A stretch of DNA of 64,000 nucleotides from Prorocentrum cordatum. Lineage: Eukaryota; Sar; Dinophyceae; Prorocentrales; Prorocentraceae. Positions within the stretch are counted from its first letter, which is position 1. Each line of letters opens with the position of its first letter. A program made the translations under genes and the position numbers. Under the pieces are notes generated by a model. That model saw only the letters and a program-made list of their open reading frames with translations, was not told the origin of the DNA and made no database searches. The DNA is taken from the NCBI GenBank assembly GCA_963575745.1, contig CAUYUJ010019348.1, positions 287,001 through 351,000 of the forward strand, read 5' to 3'. Below are positions 39,869 through 52,399 of the stretch, in pieces.

Positions 39869-42800
39869 TCAGAGGTAGTCCTTTTCCGAGTCGTCTTCGG
39901 CCTCCTCCGACTCACCGCCCTCGCAATCGGCCTCTTCGGATTCTTCGACCTCGGGCTCGAGGTCGTCCCCGGATTCATCGGGCCCCGCGAAATCACCAGG
40001 CGTCCTCGCGAGCGCCCGGCGCCCGAGGGCTGCATCGGAAGTGTACGCGATGAGGGACCCTCTGCTCATGTACGTTTCCAGGAGAACCAAGTGATCTGCC
40101 ATGATGTCGTCGGCGCCCATACACGGGCTGAATTTGACGTGGAAGAGCATTGGGCCGCCATCATCCCCGTGCGAGATGACGGGGTTCTCGGCATTGTGGG
40201 CGCCGCTAAGCAATATACGGCCCCCAAGCACTTCTGCGAGATACCGAAGCTCGCCCATCCCCGGATACCCATCCGCGCCCGCGAGGCGCAAGCGAGCGGC
40301 TTCGTCTTGTTTGCCATGGCGCTCCGTGCAAGCGATGAGACGTTCCGAGATGGCCTTGGCCTCGAGCCGCTCCGCGCGCTCTCTGATGCGGTCGTGCATC
40401 CAGCCCTCGTCGTCTCTAGCTTGCATCCATGCCACGGGGTCCCGCGCGGCGATGGCGACATAATAGAGGCAAAGCCCGTCCGGCGGCGCGGGGAAAGATA
40501 CCCCGCCGCCAGCGTCGACTATCTCCACGTCGCTGTCGGGGATCTCGAGCGCCGCAGCCTTGCCCTCGCCCTCGCACTCCGCGCTGTCCCCGGCCAGCTC
40601 CATGATCACAACTTCGAGGGCGCAGTCGTGGTACAGGGCAGACTGCCCCGACACGACATCGGCAGTGCCCTCTTTGACTAAGCTGAACGCGGTGGATGTC
40701 CTTCAGGCGGAACGGAAACATAATATCACGAGCACAAGGGAAATCAGGCAGAGAGGGGATACGCGGACAACGAAGAATACGGATGAGAGGGGAGCGGGGC
40801 CGCGTGTTCCCCATATCCTAAGATGGGTTCTTGTTATAATTTTGACCGTGCTGAGAGAACCTTCACCCCTCTCCTTTTCCGCCTCACTCAGACTTTCCCA
40901 TCGCACAGACTCACTCATGACTCAGACGCACTCATGACCCAGACTCACTCATCGCTTAGACTGAATGGCACTCGCACTCAGTCATCACTCATATTGAGGC
41001 ACACTCACACTCACACTCGCTCATCACACGCAGACTCACTCATCGAATCACCCACACAGACTGATGTTGAGGATGTATCAGGCGGTTTGCTTGTTTCGGA
41101 TTGTGACGTCCTGTGATTTCTGAGCAGTCTGTGAGCATGCCTCAGGCGAGGCGCTGGTCTCCGCACTCCTCCTACCTCTTCTACGTCCTCCTACCCCTTC
41201 CTACCGCTTCATCTCTCCTCTTACCTCTTCCTACCTCCTCCTACCCCTTCTTACATTATCGCACCTCTTCCTACCTCATCCTGCCTCCCATTACCTCATC
41301 TTGTTTCCTCCTGCCTCCTCCTACCTCTTCTACGTCCTCATACCCCTTCCTACCTCTTCCTACCTCCTCCTACCTCTTCCTACCTCCTCCTACCTCCTCG
41401 TACATTCTCGCACCTATTCCGACCTCCTCCTGCCTCTCCTTACCTCCTCCTGCCTCTTCCTGCCTCCTCCTACCTCTTTTACGTCCTCCTACCCCTTCCT
41501 ACCGCCTCCCACCTTTTCCCACTTCGCAGACCGAAAATTGTCCTTGCCAGGGTAAGTTGAGCGGCTGGCTGCTGATCGTCGTGGGCACGAGCTCCGGTGT
41601 CCGACAGGCGGTTGGCCACTGCCTTGTAGATTGCCTTGGCGAGGCTGCCCTGAGGAACGTCCATACTCAGAAGCGGCCCCCTCGGTCCTGCGTCGCCCTG
41701 CCGTGCCGGCATACATACCGCAACGCAAACTGCAAGATCCAAATCAACAATTTGACCGCCAGATTCGAAAGAACGGCTCCACCTCGTCATTGGTAGCGGT
41801 GCTAATGCTGATTCCGCAGCCTCGTCCGAGTCGAAGGAATATCGGCTTGTGCCGTCGGCGGGAGCAGCGCCGGGAGCGAAACCAAGTAGGACAATGAGAA
41901 GGAGCAGGAAAAGGAGGGGGAGGAGCGGCGGGAGCGAGAGGGGAGGAGGAAAGGGGCAGGCGTGGAATAAAGATGGCGAGGGCGTATTCCGTGACACCGC
42001 CAAGCCCTTCGGATTTCAGATCCGACCCGCCTCCTACATCTTCCTACCTCCTCGTACCTTCTTGTACCTCTTCCTACCTCCTCCTGCCTCTCTTTACCTC
42101 TTGCCTCTGCCTGCCTCCTCCTACCTCTTCTACGTCCTCCTACCCCTTCCTGCCGCCTCCTACCTCCTCCTACCTCTTCCTACCTCCCCCTACCTCCTCG
42201 TACCTTCTCGCACCTCTTCCTACCTCTTCCTGCCTCTCCTTACCTCCTCCTGCTTCTTCTTGCCCTACCTCCTACCACCTCGTACCTCTTACCTCCTGGC
42301 TTCCCCCACCCCCCGCCATTCCGTGTTACGGCGATCGCCCTCCCACCGAAGAGCTTCAACTCCATACGGGCGTCCGCATCGGCGTCTGCAGATGCTGCCG
42401 GTGGTGCCCGTGCTGCAGGAGTTGGGTTGCGCCCTCCGCGACCTCTACCGCCACGACCTCCTCCACGACCCCTACCTCCTCCACGACTTCCTTTCTTTGG
42501 AGGTCCCGGCGTCCTGCCAGTAGCTCGCGCTGTAGGCGTCACCCTCAGTTGGTCATGTTGTGCCCAGTTCTCTTTGTGCTGTCGCCACAATATGTGTTCC
42601 GTCTGGCCATATTCGCAATAATCTTCGTGGCTCTCGATGAGATTCTGGTCGGCTGTAACCGTGACCAAAGTATACTGCCGCATTATTTGCATCATCTTCT
42701 GCGCGTCGACGTCGCCATCACCGCCCCCAGTGGTTATCCTCAGCGTGCGCAATGCAATCGCCCGTTTGGCAGTGGACGTCGCGTTGGCCACAGCGGTCGT

Positions 42801-44850
42801 GAACAGTCCTAACACCTGCTCGTTGTAGTCGTTGCCGTCGTATTTCGGACACGCCCAGTACTTCTCTCCGCCTGATTCGCTGTAGAAGGCGAACTTCGTA
42901 GTTTCTTCCAAATTGAGTATACTCCGAGCAGTGAGACGGCGCAGTTGTTTTTTGGTGCCCTCGTGTCTTGTGGAATGCCGGCCTTCGCCTTTCACCAGGA
43001 AAGGCGCCGGTTGAGAAGGATTCGGACCGGTCGTGATTCCAGCCTTGATTTCGGCAGTCTTGTTACCATGGAACCTGGGGGGGGGCATTGGGGGAGAAGG
43101 AAAAGGGGCGATTGCGGCGACGACGACGAAAGACAGGATGGAGGAGCCGGGGGGTGGAGGGGAGGACGGAATGGCAATGACAACGGGCGGGGGGCGGGGG
43201 GGTGGCAGAGGACGGAGCATGGAGGTGGACGAGGCACCAGGTCCCAAATACATTGTTCAGCTCCCGCAGCTCCACTAGGATATCGACGTTCTTCGCCAAA
43301 TCCTCGGCAGCGGTGTCGATGATTGACCACGGGCTTTCGATTGCGTTGTTGGAATAAGACGAGAAGGGCGCGTCCAAACGGGAAGCGGAGCACTGCCAGG
43401 GCGCGGCCCATATGCCATCGATCTTCTGGAAGTGATTGCCTTGGAGGTAATCGGCCAGCTGGCGTTGCCCATCCTGACGAAGGTCGTGAAATTTTTTCTT
43501 CCAAAATACATGAAACACGTAGGGGTGAAGATATGCTGACCTATGCACGTGCATATGCATGGCCCTCACCTTCCGGGGGCCCACCCACAATTTCCCATTG
43601 GCCGCAATATCTTTCTTCACGCGTTGCACGCACCTGACAACCGCGTAGTTCGGGAGAAACTCTCCGGCAGAAGCTAACAGAGCTGTTCCGCCATCAAAAT
43701 ATAGAAACCCGGTGGCCGCTTGGAGATCGATATTGTATGTAGGCTTTAAGTCTTCGATCGCGGAATGGAAGATGGCGCTGACTGCCGGCTTGTTCTCTTT
43801 TTCACGCGCCGCGAAACCCAGAGGTACAATAGTTTTGCACCGTTCTCCTTTGCGGAAGTGGACGCCCAGCGTGCCCAAAGCAAGCAACTTGAATTTTTGT
43901 GAACCCAAATCGTGCGTCGCATCGCAGCACAATCGGATTCGGGCTCCTTGTCGTCTCAGAAGGTCCACGCCGGCGTTGGTCAACATACGAGAACGAAAAA
44001 CGAAGATCTTGTCGTCTAGCTTTGACTTCTCCCAATCGGTGGTAAGCCGCCAAATAGGATCGCTTGGCCTCGGCATAAACTCTCGGGCGAACCTCGAAAG
44101 ATCATCCGGGGAACGCCCGCCGAAATCTCGCTGCTCCGCGCGATGGCTTGACCTTTTCTTGTAAACCTGCGAGTCAGTAGGGTTTTCCTTGGGCGTCGTT
44201 CCCGCGGCGACTTGCCGCCTTCTCTGCGTGGAAACTGACCAAGGATGGGCGGCCATAGCGTCTGCAATTTGATCTTTCAAGAAGGCAGAGTAGGCAGCCG
44301 ATCTCTTACTCCCGCACGCACCCCGCTTGGAACACTGCAGGGACCCTTCTCGCAATGTGTACTTGTAGACGGTCTTGCACATTGAACCGTCCTCGTATTC
44401 ATGTTCTTTGCAAGCCAAATACATATATTCGAAAGGTCCTTCTGCGTCCCGGCTGCGGCGTTTTGTAGTCGTTTTTTTTTCGCTTTGCCAACCACATATG
44501 TTTTGTAATATGCCGTCAAAGACTGGGGCCACGGGGTGGGCTTACCTTGAGGGGTAAAGTCTTCTTTCTCCTTGACGACGCGGCGCTTCGAATGCTCTTC
44601 TTCGATCCCCAAGCCATCGCTTAGACGCTCTCCTTTCGCGGCTGATTGCCCGCCAGCCGGGGCTGGGGCCGGGGCGGCAGCATTGGAATCTCTTCCGCCA
44701 CTGCGCATTTTTTTGGTTGGTAGGCCCACCCCATCATCAACGCTAGGTGCGCCCGGCGCCGGAAGACGCTGTGATAAAACGCCCCCTGGCTCTTGAGCAT
44801 GGCGAAGACGTTGCGCCAGAACGTGGTTCGTCCACCTGATAGGGAAAGAG

Positions 44851-44904
<54 letters not shown>

Positions 44905-45209
44905 AGAGACTGAAAGGCTGAGAAAGAGAGAGAGAGAGAGAGAAAGGGAGAGAGAGGGAGAGAGAGGGAGGAAGAGAGCGTTCCGTGTGACCGCTGTGCT
45001 GAAACAATTTCATTGCCGCCATCTCGTCGCGGACCTTCGCGCTGATAGACAGAAACTTGGTTCGAGAATTCTGCCTTGTATTCCTCCTGCGTGACCGTCG
45101 GGTGGTAACGTAAGAAACCACGCATGTTTTCTTCCGAGAATGATGCCCACGGTTGGTTGGGGCGTGCCATGCCGCCTCCACCGAGGCAGTATATTGTTCC
45201 ACGTTCCAT
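39869..45209 (-). CDS. Gene B of MULE-2: transposase-Ubl-OTU fusion, acceptor deleted
   Basis: Predicted exons on the minus strand: 45209 to about 44984, 44835-44546, 44441-43238, 43074-42293, about 41871-41532 and 40677-39869. Exons 2, 4 and 6 have the same length as in MULE-1 (290, 782, 809 nt). Exon 3 is 1204 nt, restoring the frame lost in MULE-1. The DDE residues are D at 43921-43923, D at 43693-43695 and E at 43336-43338 (NNAIESPW). CVQR replaces CVQH. The SGGEKYWACPKYDG stretch, lost behind the stop in MULE-1, is open here. The RG-rich linker, Ubl halves and OTU protease (PPDGLCLY, DHLVLLE) are all present. The intron 4 acceptor lies in a 14-bp deletion, so the OTU part may not be joined to the transposase in this copy. 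Confidence 0.7.
44850..44975 (-). repeat. CT tract near exon 1/2 of gene B (MULE-2)
   Basis: Minus-strand CT/CTTT run corresponding to 26894-27055, 42 bp shorter. Confidence 0.8.
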
Positions 45210-46269
45210 GCCCAATATGTAGAAGATGATATGCAACAATACGTACATTATATAACGCACGGAAAACTAAGCCAAAATAGCTGCGGGATGTCGTCGTTTG
45301 TCGTTTGTTTTGCTCGTCGTCAATATCGTCTTCCTTCCGTCGCCGCCGTTTTCGACGTCATCATGGTTGTCGTCACCGTTGTCGTCGTTTTGCTCCTGCT
45401 TCCCGTGCTCGCCAATACCGTCGCCGCGGTTGTCGTCGTCGACGTCGTCGTGGCCGTCGTCGTTCTTAAAGGCATTTTAAAACGGTCCCCGAAGTTGCGG
45501 TGCGGCGAAAACCGCGAGCCAGGGAGCCCTGGGCTTCATGCGCCTTCCTTGAGGAGGCCGTCGAGACCAAAGGCGCGGGTTGCGGTGCTGAAGACAACGA
45601 AGGAATTTCGTCATCGTTGGCACGGCGTCGTCATGCAATTTCGGGTTTCCGTTGGAAATATTTGTAGAAAAGGTTTTTTTTGTTGAGTTATCCGCTGCTC
45701 TTGTTTCTTCTTTTTGTCGGTGTCAGAGGAGGAAGAGGGAGGGGGAGGAGAAGGAGGAGGGGGAGGCAGAGGAGAAGGAGGAGCGAGGAGAAAGAGGAGG
45801 AAGTGGAGGAGGAGGAGGAAAAGGAAGAGAAGAGAAAGAGGAGGAGGAAAGGAGGAGGAAAAGCGGTGGCAACCGTTTTTAGAAAAAGTTTACAGCAGTT
45901 TCAGAAAAAAGCCGGTTTCAGAAAAAGGGCGTGCCGTTTCAGAAAAAGGCTGAGCAGTTTCAGAAAAAGGGCGCGCTGTTTCAGAAAAAGCGTGGGGGGG
46001 TTCAGAAAAAGTGCGCGCGGTTTCAGAAAAATGCCCCACCCCCGATTTGTTGCCCGGGCCCCCGGGCCTCAGCCCGACCTTGGACCGCGTGGCCCTGGAC
46101 TTTTGCACCCGGACCCCCGCCGTTTTTTCTGGAACGGTCGTTGCCGCGTGGCCGTGCTTTGCTTCGGGAGGAGCGCGGAGGAGGCTGGGGGAGGCAGGAG
46201 GACGACGGGGGAGTGAAGCGGGCGCGAGTGAGATTGGGAGGGTTGGATTCGGGAGAGGCACGAAAGGAG

Positions 46270-47010
46270 TTCGCCTCCTCCGGCTCCGACTCCGGCTCTG
46301 GATTTTTGTCCGGCTCCGATTCCGATTCGGTCTTCCTCCGCTTCCGACTCCGATTCCGACTCCCGTTCCGGCCTCCTCTGGGTCCGACTCCAGCTCCGGC
46401 TCCAGATTTTCGTCCGGCTCCGACTCCGATTCCCGTTCGGTCTTCCTCCACTTCCGACTCCGATTCCGACTCCCGTTCCGGCCTCCTCCGGCTCCGACTC
46501 CGGCTCCCGATGTTCGTCCGGCCCCGACTCCGATTCCCGTTCGATCTTCCTCCATTTCCGACTCCGATCCGACTCCCGTTCCGGCCTCCTCCTGACTCCG
46601 GCTCCAGCTCCGATTTTCGTCCGGCTCCGACCCGATTCCGGTCTTCCTCCACTCCGACTCCGATTCCGACTCCCGTTCCGGCCTCTTCCGGCTCCGACTC
46701 CGGCTCCGGATGTTCGTCCGGCCCCGACTCCAATTTCCGTTCGATCTTCCTCCACTTCCGACTCCGATTCCGACTCCCGTTCCGGCCTCCTCTAGTTCTG
46801 ACTCCGGCTCCAGCTCCAGATTTTCGCCCGGCTCCGACTCCGATTCCCTTTCGGTTTTCTTCCGCTTCCGACTCCGATTCCGACTCCCGTTCCAGCCTCC
46901 TCCAGCTCCGACTCCGGCTCCGGATGTTCGTCGCGCCCCGACTCCGATTCCCGTTCGGTCCTCGTCCACTTCCGACTCCGATTCCGACTCCCGCATTTCT
47001 CCCACCTTGG
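46270..47010 (-). repeat. GGAATCGGAGTCGGA minisatellite (MULE-2)
   Basis: Mirror of 24740-25495 with several unit-internal deletions. Long Ser/Asp or Pro/Arg frames here are artefacts. Confidence 0.95.
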
Positions 47011-47115
47011 GCCCAATTCTTCCCATCATTCCAGCCTCCTCATCATTCAACGAGTTTTTCCATGTTTATCCCAACTCCCGTAGCGCGCGCGTGCGCGCCC
47101 GCATGAGAGCGCGCG

Positions 47116-47819
47116 TCAACCGCCGGTCACCTCCTTCTGCACCCCGAGCCGCAGCGGCTCCGTCACCTCCATATCGGGCGTCATGAAGAATCCTTTGTCA
47201 AGGTTGGCAAGGATGAAAGTGTATCGCGTCCTGGTCTGCATTAAGGGCACGTCCAGCAATTGAGCCACTTCTTGGTAAATGGCAAGTGCGGGGGTGCTCC
47301 AAGGGACGAGCAGCACTGTCAGCACGTCTTTCCCGCTCTGGACGACCACCTCGATGTCGTCGTCGTCCTCGTCGATGGGGACCTCGTCGTCGCTGGGGAC
47401 GCCCTCGCCCGCCAGGTCGAGTGAGTCCACGTCTTCGTACATCACCACTTCCAGCTCGCAGTCTGCGTCGAGCGGGGTGTCCGTGTACACGACTTCCCCG
47501 GTGCCGACGTACGCCAGCTCGAAGCGCGTAGGTACCCTGAAGGGGGCAGGCGCTTGCATTTTTCATCGCGCCCGCGCGTGTTCGCGCAAACGCGCGCGGA
47601 CGCGATGGAGAGACGCGCGACTCCCCTGCGCGACTTGGCAAGCGCCCTCTCGGCCGTTAGGTGCTCCGCCACTGCGTCGTAGATCACGCCTGCTGTGCAA
47701 TCTCTCGGAACGCGCGCTGTCAAGAATGGCCGCGGGGAGCCAAGATCCCACGGCATCTCTTGCTCCCCCACTTCAACGAGGACGGTCTTCTGATTCCCCG
47801 CGTCCTCGATCGGCACCAT
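47116..47819 (-). CDS. Gene A of MULE-2: tandem ubiquitin-like protein ending in Gly-Gly
   Basis: Exon 1 is 47819-47635 and exon 2 is 47536-47116, with a 98-bp intron (47634-47537). Unspliced, this copy is out of frame, so the intron is needed to join the two halves of the first Ubl-like domain (AGVIYDAVAEHL; TRFELAYVGTGEVVY). The second domain and the end PLRLGVQKEVTGG followed by a stop are conserved with MULE-1. Differences between the copies are mostly amino-acid changing, which fits neutral drift after insertion, but no stop or frameshift has arisen in the exons. The gene lies between inverted GTTTCAGAAAAA arrays. Confidence 0.55.
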
Positions 47820-48094
47820 TGTTGCTGGAGGCGGGGTCGCGTTTGTCCGGCCACGGCCGCGGCCACGCCCAGTGTTCCCCCGGCACCTGCCTCCGTCGGC
47901 ATGGTCGCGCCCTCCACCGCGACCACCTCTCCCCCCGACTCCGCGTACGCGACCTCGGGCAGCCCTGCGTGGAGCACCCGTCCGCGACCGCATTCCTCGT
48001 GTGATCGCCGTGTCGCGTGTCCGTTGAGCGTCCGCCGGGTATTGAAAGGGGCGTATGAATTTGAATTTGATGAGGAATGGCACTGTCCCGGAAA

Positions 48095-48260
48095 TTACAC
48101 GTCCTTTTCTGAAGCGGGTACCGTTGTTTCTGAAACGAAAACATTTTTTCTGAAACGGTTCCCGCTTTTTCTGAAACGACTAACGTTTTTTTTGAAACGG
48201 TTGGTGCGTTTTGTGAAACGGCATGTTTTCTGAAAGTGCTGTGTTTTTTTTTTTTCTGAA
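48095..48260 (-). repeat. GTTTCAGAAAAA array before gene A (MULE-2)
   Basis: Mirror of 23515-23680. The partner array in the opposite orientation is at 45895-46030. Confidence 0.85.
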
Positions 48261-48959
48261 GCGGCAATCGATTTGGAGGAGAAGGAAAGGGGGGGGACAA
48301 GGAGGAGGAGAACGAGGAGGAGAAGGAAGGTCACATTACTTATGTATCCGAGTGTTTCGGCCGTGCACATTTGCATTATTTGTTTATGTGTTCGGGCAAA
48401 GTGATAATATAATGTTGTGGTAAATCAAGGTTTTGTTACGTACGATACGGAAAGCGAAAGTATATTACCGAATATAGCGTGACTGCATGCACCGATTCGG
48501 GTTTTCATTTCGGCATTTTTACATGCGTTACTATCTTAGATGCGCCGATTCGGATTTCATATGGACGCGTTTGATCACGTAATCTCTGGGGCCGTCGCCG
48601 TGGTCGTGGTCGTCCTTTTCAAAAGCTTTTAACAATTGTCTCTGAAGATGCGGCGCGGTGAACACCGCGGGCCGGGGAACCGAGGACTCGCGCCGCGCCA
48701 AAGATTTCGGCGGAGGAAAAGGGAAGACAAGAAAGTGAAGACGGAAAGGGCGAAACAACAGGAAAAATACTAATCAAAAAGAGAGCGGGAAAACGGGGAA
48801 GGAGTCAACAAATCCGCCGTGCGAAAATATATGTAGTTAGAACTTAGGCGGGGGTTTTGTTAAAGAAACAACACCAACAAAACAAATCAAGTCAACTAAT
48901 GGTTCCAATATTTGACATGGTTCCTCCAAGTCTTGAAAGAGCGTGTTCTACCGCTGCTG

Positions 48960-50010
48960 GCGGAAAACCGGGCGGCCACTACCGGTTCGAACCCTTCCCC
49001 CCCCCCCGCCCCTGCGGAAAACCACCGGGGTCCGTCGAACACCGAATGGGGGTGCGGACAGTGGTGGGACGGGGTGGTGGGGACAGTGGCGAGGGGACAG
49101 CGGACAGTGGTGGGGACAGTGGGACAGTGGGGCAGTGGTGGGGACGGTAGTGGGGGACAGTGGTGGGGACAATGGTGGGAACAGGGGGGACAGTGGACAG
49201 TGGTGGGAACGGTGGTGGTGGGGACAGCGGTGCGGGGACAGTGGGAATGAGGTGGAAACGCTGGGACAGTGGAGGGTACAATGGTGGTGGAGACATTGGT
49301 AAAGGCGGTGGCGAGGACGGCGGTGGGACAATGGGACAGAGGTACAGTGGGGACAGTGGTGGGGACAGCGGGGACAGCGGTGGAAAGACAGCTCAGTGGG
49401 ACAGCGGAGGAGTCAGTGGGACAGTGGGGACAATGGGGATAGGCAGTGGTTGGGTCCGTGGAGACAGTGGGGAGAGTGGAACCGTGGTGGGAACAGTTGT
49501 GGGAACAGTGGGGACAGTGCGACAGTGGTGGGGGCATTGGTGGGGACAATAGGGACGGTGGTGGAACCAGTGGGGACAGTGGTGGTGAGGACAGTGGTGC
49601 TGGGAACAACAGTGGGGGATGTGATGCGAGCGGTGGTAGGGACCGGGAGTCGTTTGTTGCTGGGGGGGGCGGTGGGGGGGAGGGGGGGGGGTGGGGTCGG
49701 GGGGGGGGGGGGGGGGGGGGGGTTCGAACCGGTAGTGATTCCCCTCCTGTTTTCAAGGGGGGGGGGGGGGTTCCAACCGGTAGTGAACCCCCCCGGTTTT
49801 CCGGATCCGGAGGGGTGGGGGGGGGAGGGAGGGGTTCGAACCGCAGTGACCCCCCCCCCGGTTTTCGAGGGGGAGGGGGGGGGGGGGGGGAGGGGGTAGG
49901 GGGAGGGGGGGGGTGTTTGCGGGAGGGAGGGGGAGGGGGGGGGGGGTCCGGCAGGGGGAGGGGGGATTTTCGGAGAGGGGGGGAGACCCCCGGGTTCCGG
50001 AGGAAAAGGT
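48960..50010 (-). repeat. MULE-2 G-rich hairpin arms and GGGGACAGTGGT minisatellite
   Basis: GGTTCGAACCGGTAGTGA blocks with long G runs at 49690-50000, an inverse remnant at 48965-49030, and a TGGGGACAGTGG minisatellite at 49060-49640. It mirrors 21745-22820. Runs of more than 15 G may hold quadruplexes and are prone to sequencing error. Confidence 0.85.
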
Positions 50011-50044
50011 TGGCAATTTTCAACAATAAAGCGGCGGTGGATCA

Positions 50045-50689
50045 CGCTCTCTCCAAATCTTTGACCCGGTTGTTAGTCTCTGACACAGCTGGACGCAGTC
50101 TCTGACACGGCTCGTCCAAGTCTCGGACACGGCTCGCCCAAGTCTCTGGCACGGCTCGTCCAAGTCTCTGGCACGGCTCGTCCAAGTCTCTGGCACGGCT
50201 CGTCCAAGTCTCGCTCGTCCAGGTCTCGGAAGACTTTTACGGTTCGTCACGAAGTCTCGGACACGGCTCGTCCAAGTCTCTGGCGCGGCTCGTCCAAGTC
50301 TCAGACACGGCTCGTCCAAGTCTCGGACACGGCTCGTCCAAGTCTCGGACACGGCTCGTCCAAGTCTCGGACACGGTTCGTCCAAGTCTCGGACACGGCT
50401 CGTCCAAGTCTCTGACGCGGATCGTCCAAGTCTCTGGCGCGGCTCGTCCAAGTCTCTGGCACGGCTCGTCCAAGTCTCGGTCGCGGCTCGTCCAAGTCTC
50501 TGACACGGCTCGTCCAAGTCTCTGGCGCGGCTCGTCCAAGTCTCTGACACGGCTCGTCCAAGTCTTTGACCCGGTTGTTCCAGTCTCTGACACGGCTGGC
50601 CCCAGTCTCTGACACGGCTCGGCCAAGTCTCTGACCCGGTTGTTAAAGTCTCTGAAACGGTTGTTGAGTCTCTGACCCGGCACCCTCTA
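50045..50689 (-). repeat. MULE-2 terminal 22-bp repeats, long array
   Basis: About 28 units of GGCTCGTCCAAGTCTCTGAC type, ending GACCCGGCACCCTCTA at the border. Confidence 0.95.
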
Positions 50690-50699
50690 TGAGCCTTAT
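50690..50699. other. TSD of MULE-2, right copy
   Basis: TGAGCCTTAT, identical to 38050-38059. Confidence 0.95.
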
Positions 50700-51420
50700 A
50701 GTTGGCAAAGGTGCCTGGGTTCGAAAAACACAGGGCCCAGAGGCAGAGCTCGTCCGCAGTTGGCGGCAAAGGGCTGCCCCCTCGGCCAAGCTGCGATTTG
50801 GCGAAGCGAAACCAGCGCCTCAGGCCGGCCGTCCACGTTCCGAGGGAACGCGGGGCACTATTGAGGACGGCGGCGTACCGGGCCCCGAGCAAGGCACGCC
50901 CCCTGACGTCGGGGTCGCACGGTGCCACGGGCAAGCGACGAATTGCGGCGCGCGGGCCGCCCTTTCGTGAGCCCGGTGGCGACGCCTTCAATGCGGTTGT
51001 CGCTCGCGCCAGCTGCAGCCGCTGCGAGGGAACGTCCCGCTGATGTGGGCTCGCGAGTGCTGGCCCGGCTGAGCGCCTGTCGCCAGCCCGCGAGGGGGAC
51101 GAGGAGGACGACGACGAAGAGGAGGACAAGGACGAGGAGGAGCTGGCGGAGGAAGAGACACACAGCACGGCTCGCACGGGCGCCCCCTTGCGCCTCGCCA
51201 CTCGTTGCCGGCGCAGCGGGCGGCGGGCCCGGCGGCGGCCGCGCCCGCGCGAACAGTGCAATCGCGCGCTGCGCATCGGGTGAGAGCGCCCCGCGGCCAT
51301 TCCATGTCTCGGGGGCGCCTGCCGCCCGCGCGGAGGAAATTGCGAAGACATCGCAGGAAACCAGAAACCTGGCGATTTCGTCAACGACCGTGGGTGACGC
51401 CCACGGGGCCGCCGCGGCAA
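50700..51420 (-). pseudogene. DIRS-B tyrosine recombinase, N-terminal half
   Basis: After a Ser-rich stretch, SLGTWTAGLRRWFRFAK and TADELCLWALCFSNPGTFANYKA form the SAM-like core-binding domain of a DIRS/Crypton-type recombinase. The reading is cut by MULE-2 and resumes at 38049 with QADKACVLLGL in the same frame after one TSD copy is removed. Confidence 0.8.
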
Positions 51421-51682
51421 CCTGGTCGGCGAGCTTCATGCTGGCGCGCCGATGGGAGAGAGGAGAGAGAGGTCGCCTCGCGCCCAGCGCGCCTCTCTGG
51501 AGCCCCGAAGGAGGGAGAGGTCGCCTCGCGCCCTGCGCGCCTCTCGAGAGCCCCGACGCGGTGGGAGCGCGCCAGCCTGGCTTCTGACGCACTGTGCCAG
51601 GCGGCGTTCGCTCCCTTTTTGCGGAAGCGCGCCTTGCTCGGACCCGAGCGGGGGCGACCGGCGCTGGCCGGCGCGGGCGCGC

Positions 51683-52200
51683 CTAGGGAGACGTCGTTTC
51701 GATCGGGTCGTCATCGACGTACGCGCCCGGCGCGCCCATCGTCGTCGGGCGATAGTCGACAGTGTCGGAATCACTGGTGGAGCTGCTGGGCTCCGGTACG
51801 GGCGCCGTGCCGAAGGTGCACAGGGCTTCATCCAGGCGGCACTCGATGGCCAGCTGGATAGCCCGGAGGATCGTCGCGCGCGCGTTCGTTGACATTCCCA
51901 GGGGCGGCACCGAGTCCGCGGGAAGCTGCCCGAACTGATACCACGAGCGGACCCCGCGGCCCCGCAGCCACGAGGCCGCCGCGCCCGTGTCGCGCTGCCT
52001 CATCTCGCTCCTGAAAAGGGAATGTGCAGCGACCTGCGCGAGGTGACTCGCGGTGTGCGCTCGCTGAATCAGGCGAACGTAACAGCACCGCCGCGGGTTT
52101 GCGCGATCGCGCGGCATGGGTGCGTCGAGGATGCCCTCGGGGCGGGGGCAGACCTGCCGCATGGCGCTGCGCGAGTGCGGACGCAAGGGGTGGGTGGGTG
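51683..52200 (-). CDS. DIRS-B unassigned ORF between RNase H and recombinase
   Basis: The open frame 52531-51683 becomes protein-like from about 52100: RAHTASHLAQVAAHSLF, RSEMRQRDTGAAASWLRGRG and ARATILRAIQLAIECRLDEAL. It occupies the place of the Gag-like ORF in DIRS-A but is much shorter and shows no Cys/His cluster. I cannot name it. The upstream part of the frame is Pro/Arg-rich and probably not coding. Confidence 0.35.
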
Positions 52201-52399
52201 GGAGAGCGGGAGCGGGGAAAAGCGAGTGGCGCGCGAGCTCAAGCGGGGCAGGCCGCGAGCTGGCTTGGCAGCTGGAAATTCCAACACTCTGTCCGCAGCC
52301 ACGGGCGCCTCCAGGTAGCACCGATGTGGCACATGAGATCGTATTCCCCCCGGCTCGGCAGGTCGGAAATGTTATCGTCTGATGCGGCGCGCAGGGTAA

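Larger units (their letters stand above)
38060..50689 (-). mobile_element. MULE-2, 12.6-kb copy of the Ubl/OTU transposon
   Basis: Inverted relative to MULE-1, same gene order and repeats, with a perfect 10-bp TSD in a DIRS-B recombinase ORF. The transposase exons are open over their whole length. Lesions: CAC to CGC in the C-x2-H motif and a 14-bp deletion removing the intron 4 acceptor near 41871. The perfect TSD and fewer stops suggest a younger insertion than MULE-1. With MULE-1 it makes an inverted repeat with arms of about 12.6 kb and a 4.2-kb loop. Confidence 0.9.

Noticed and set aside
21090-50689. A single fold-back transposon with 12.6-kb inverted repeats
   Set aside because: Each arm has its own TSD and its own disrupted host ORF, so these are two insertions.
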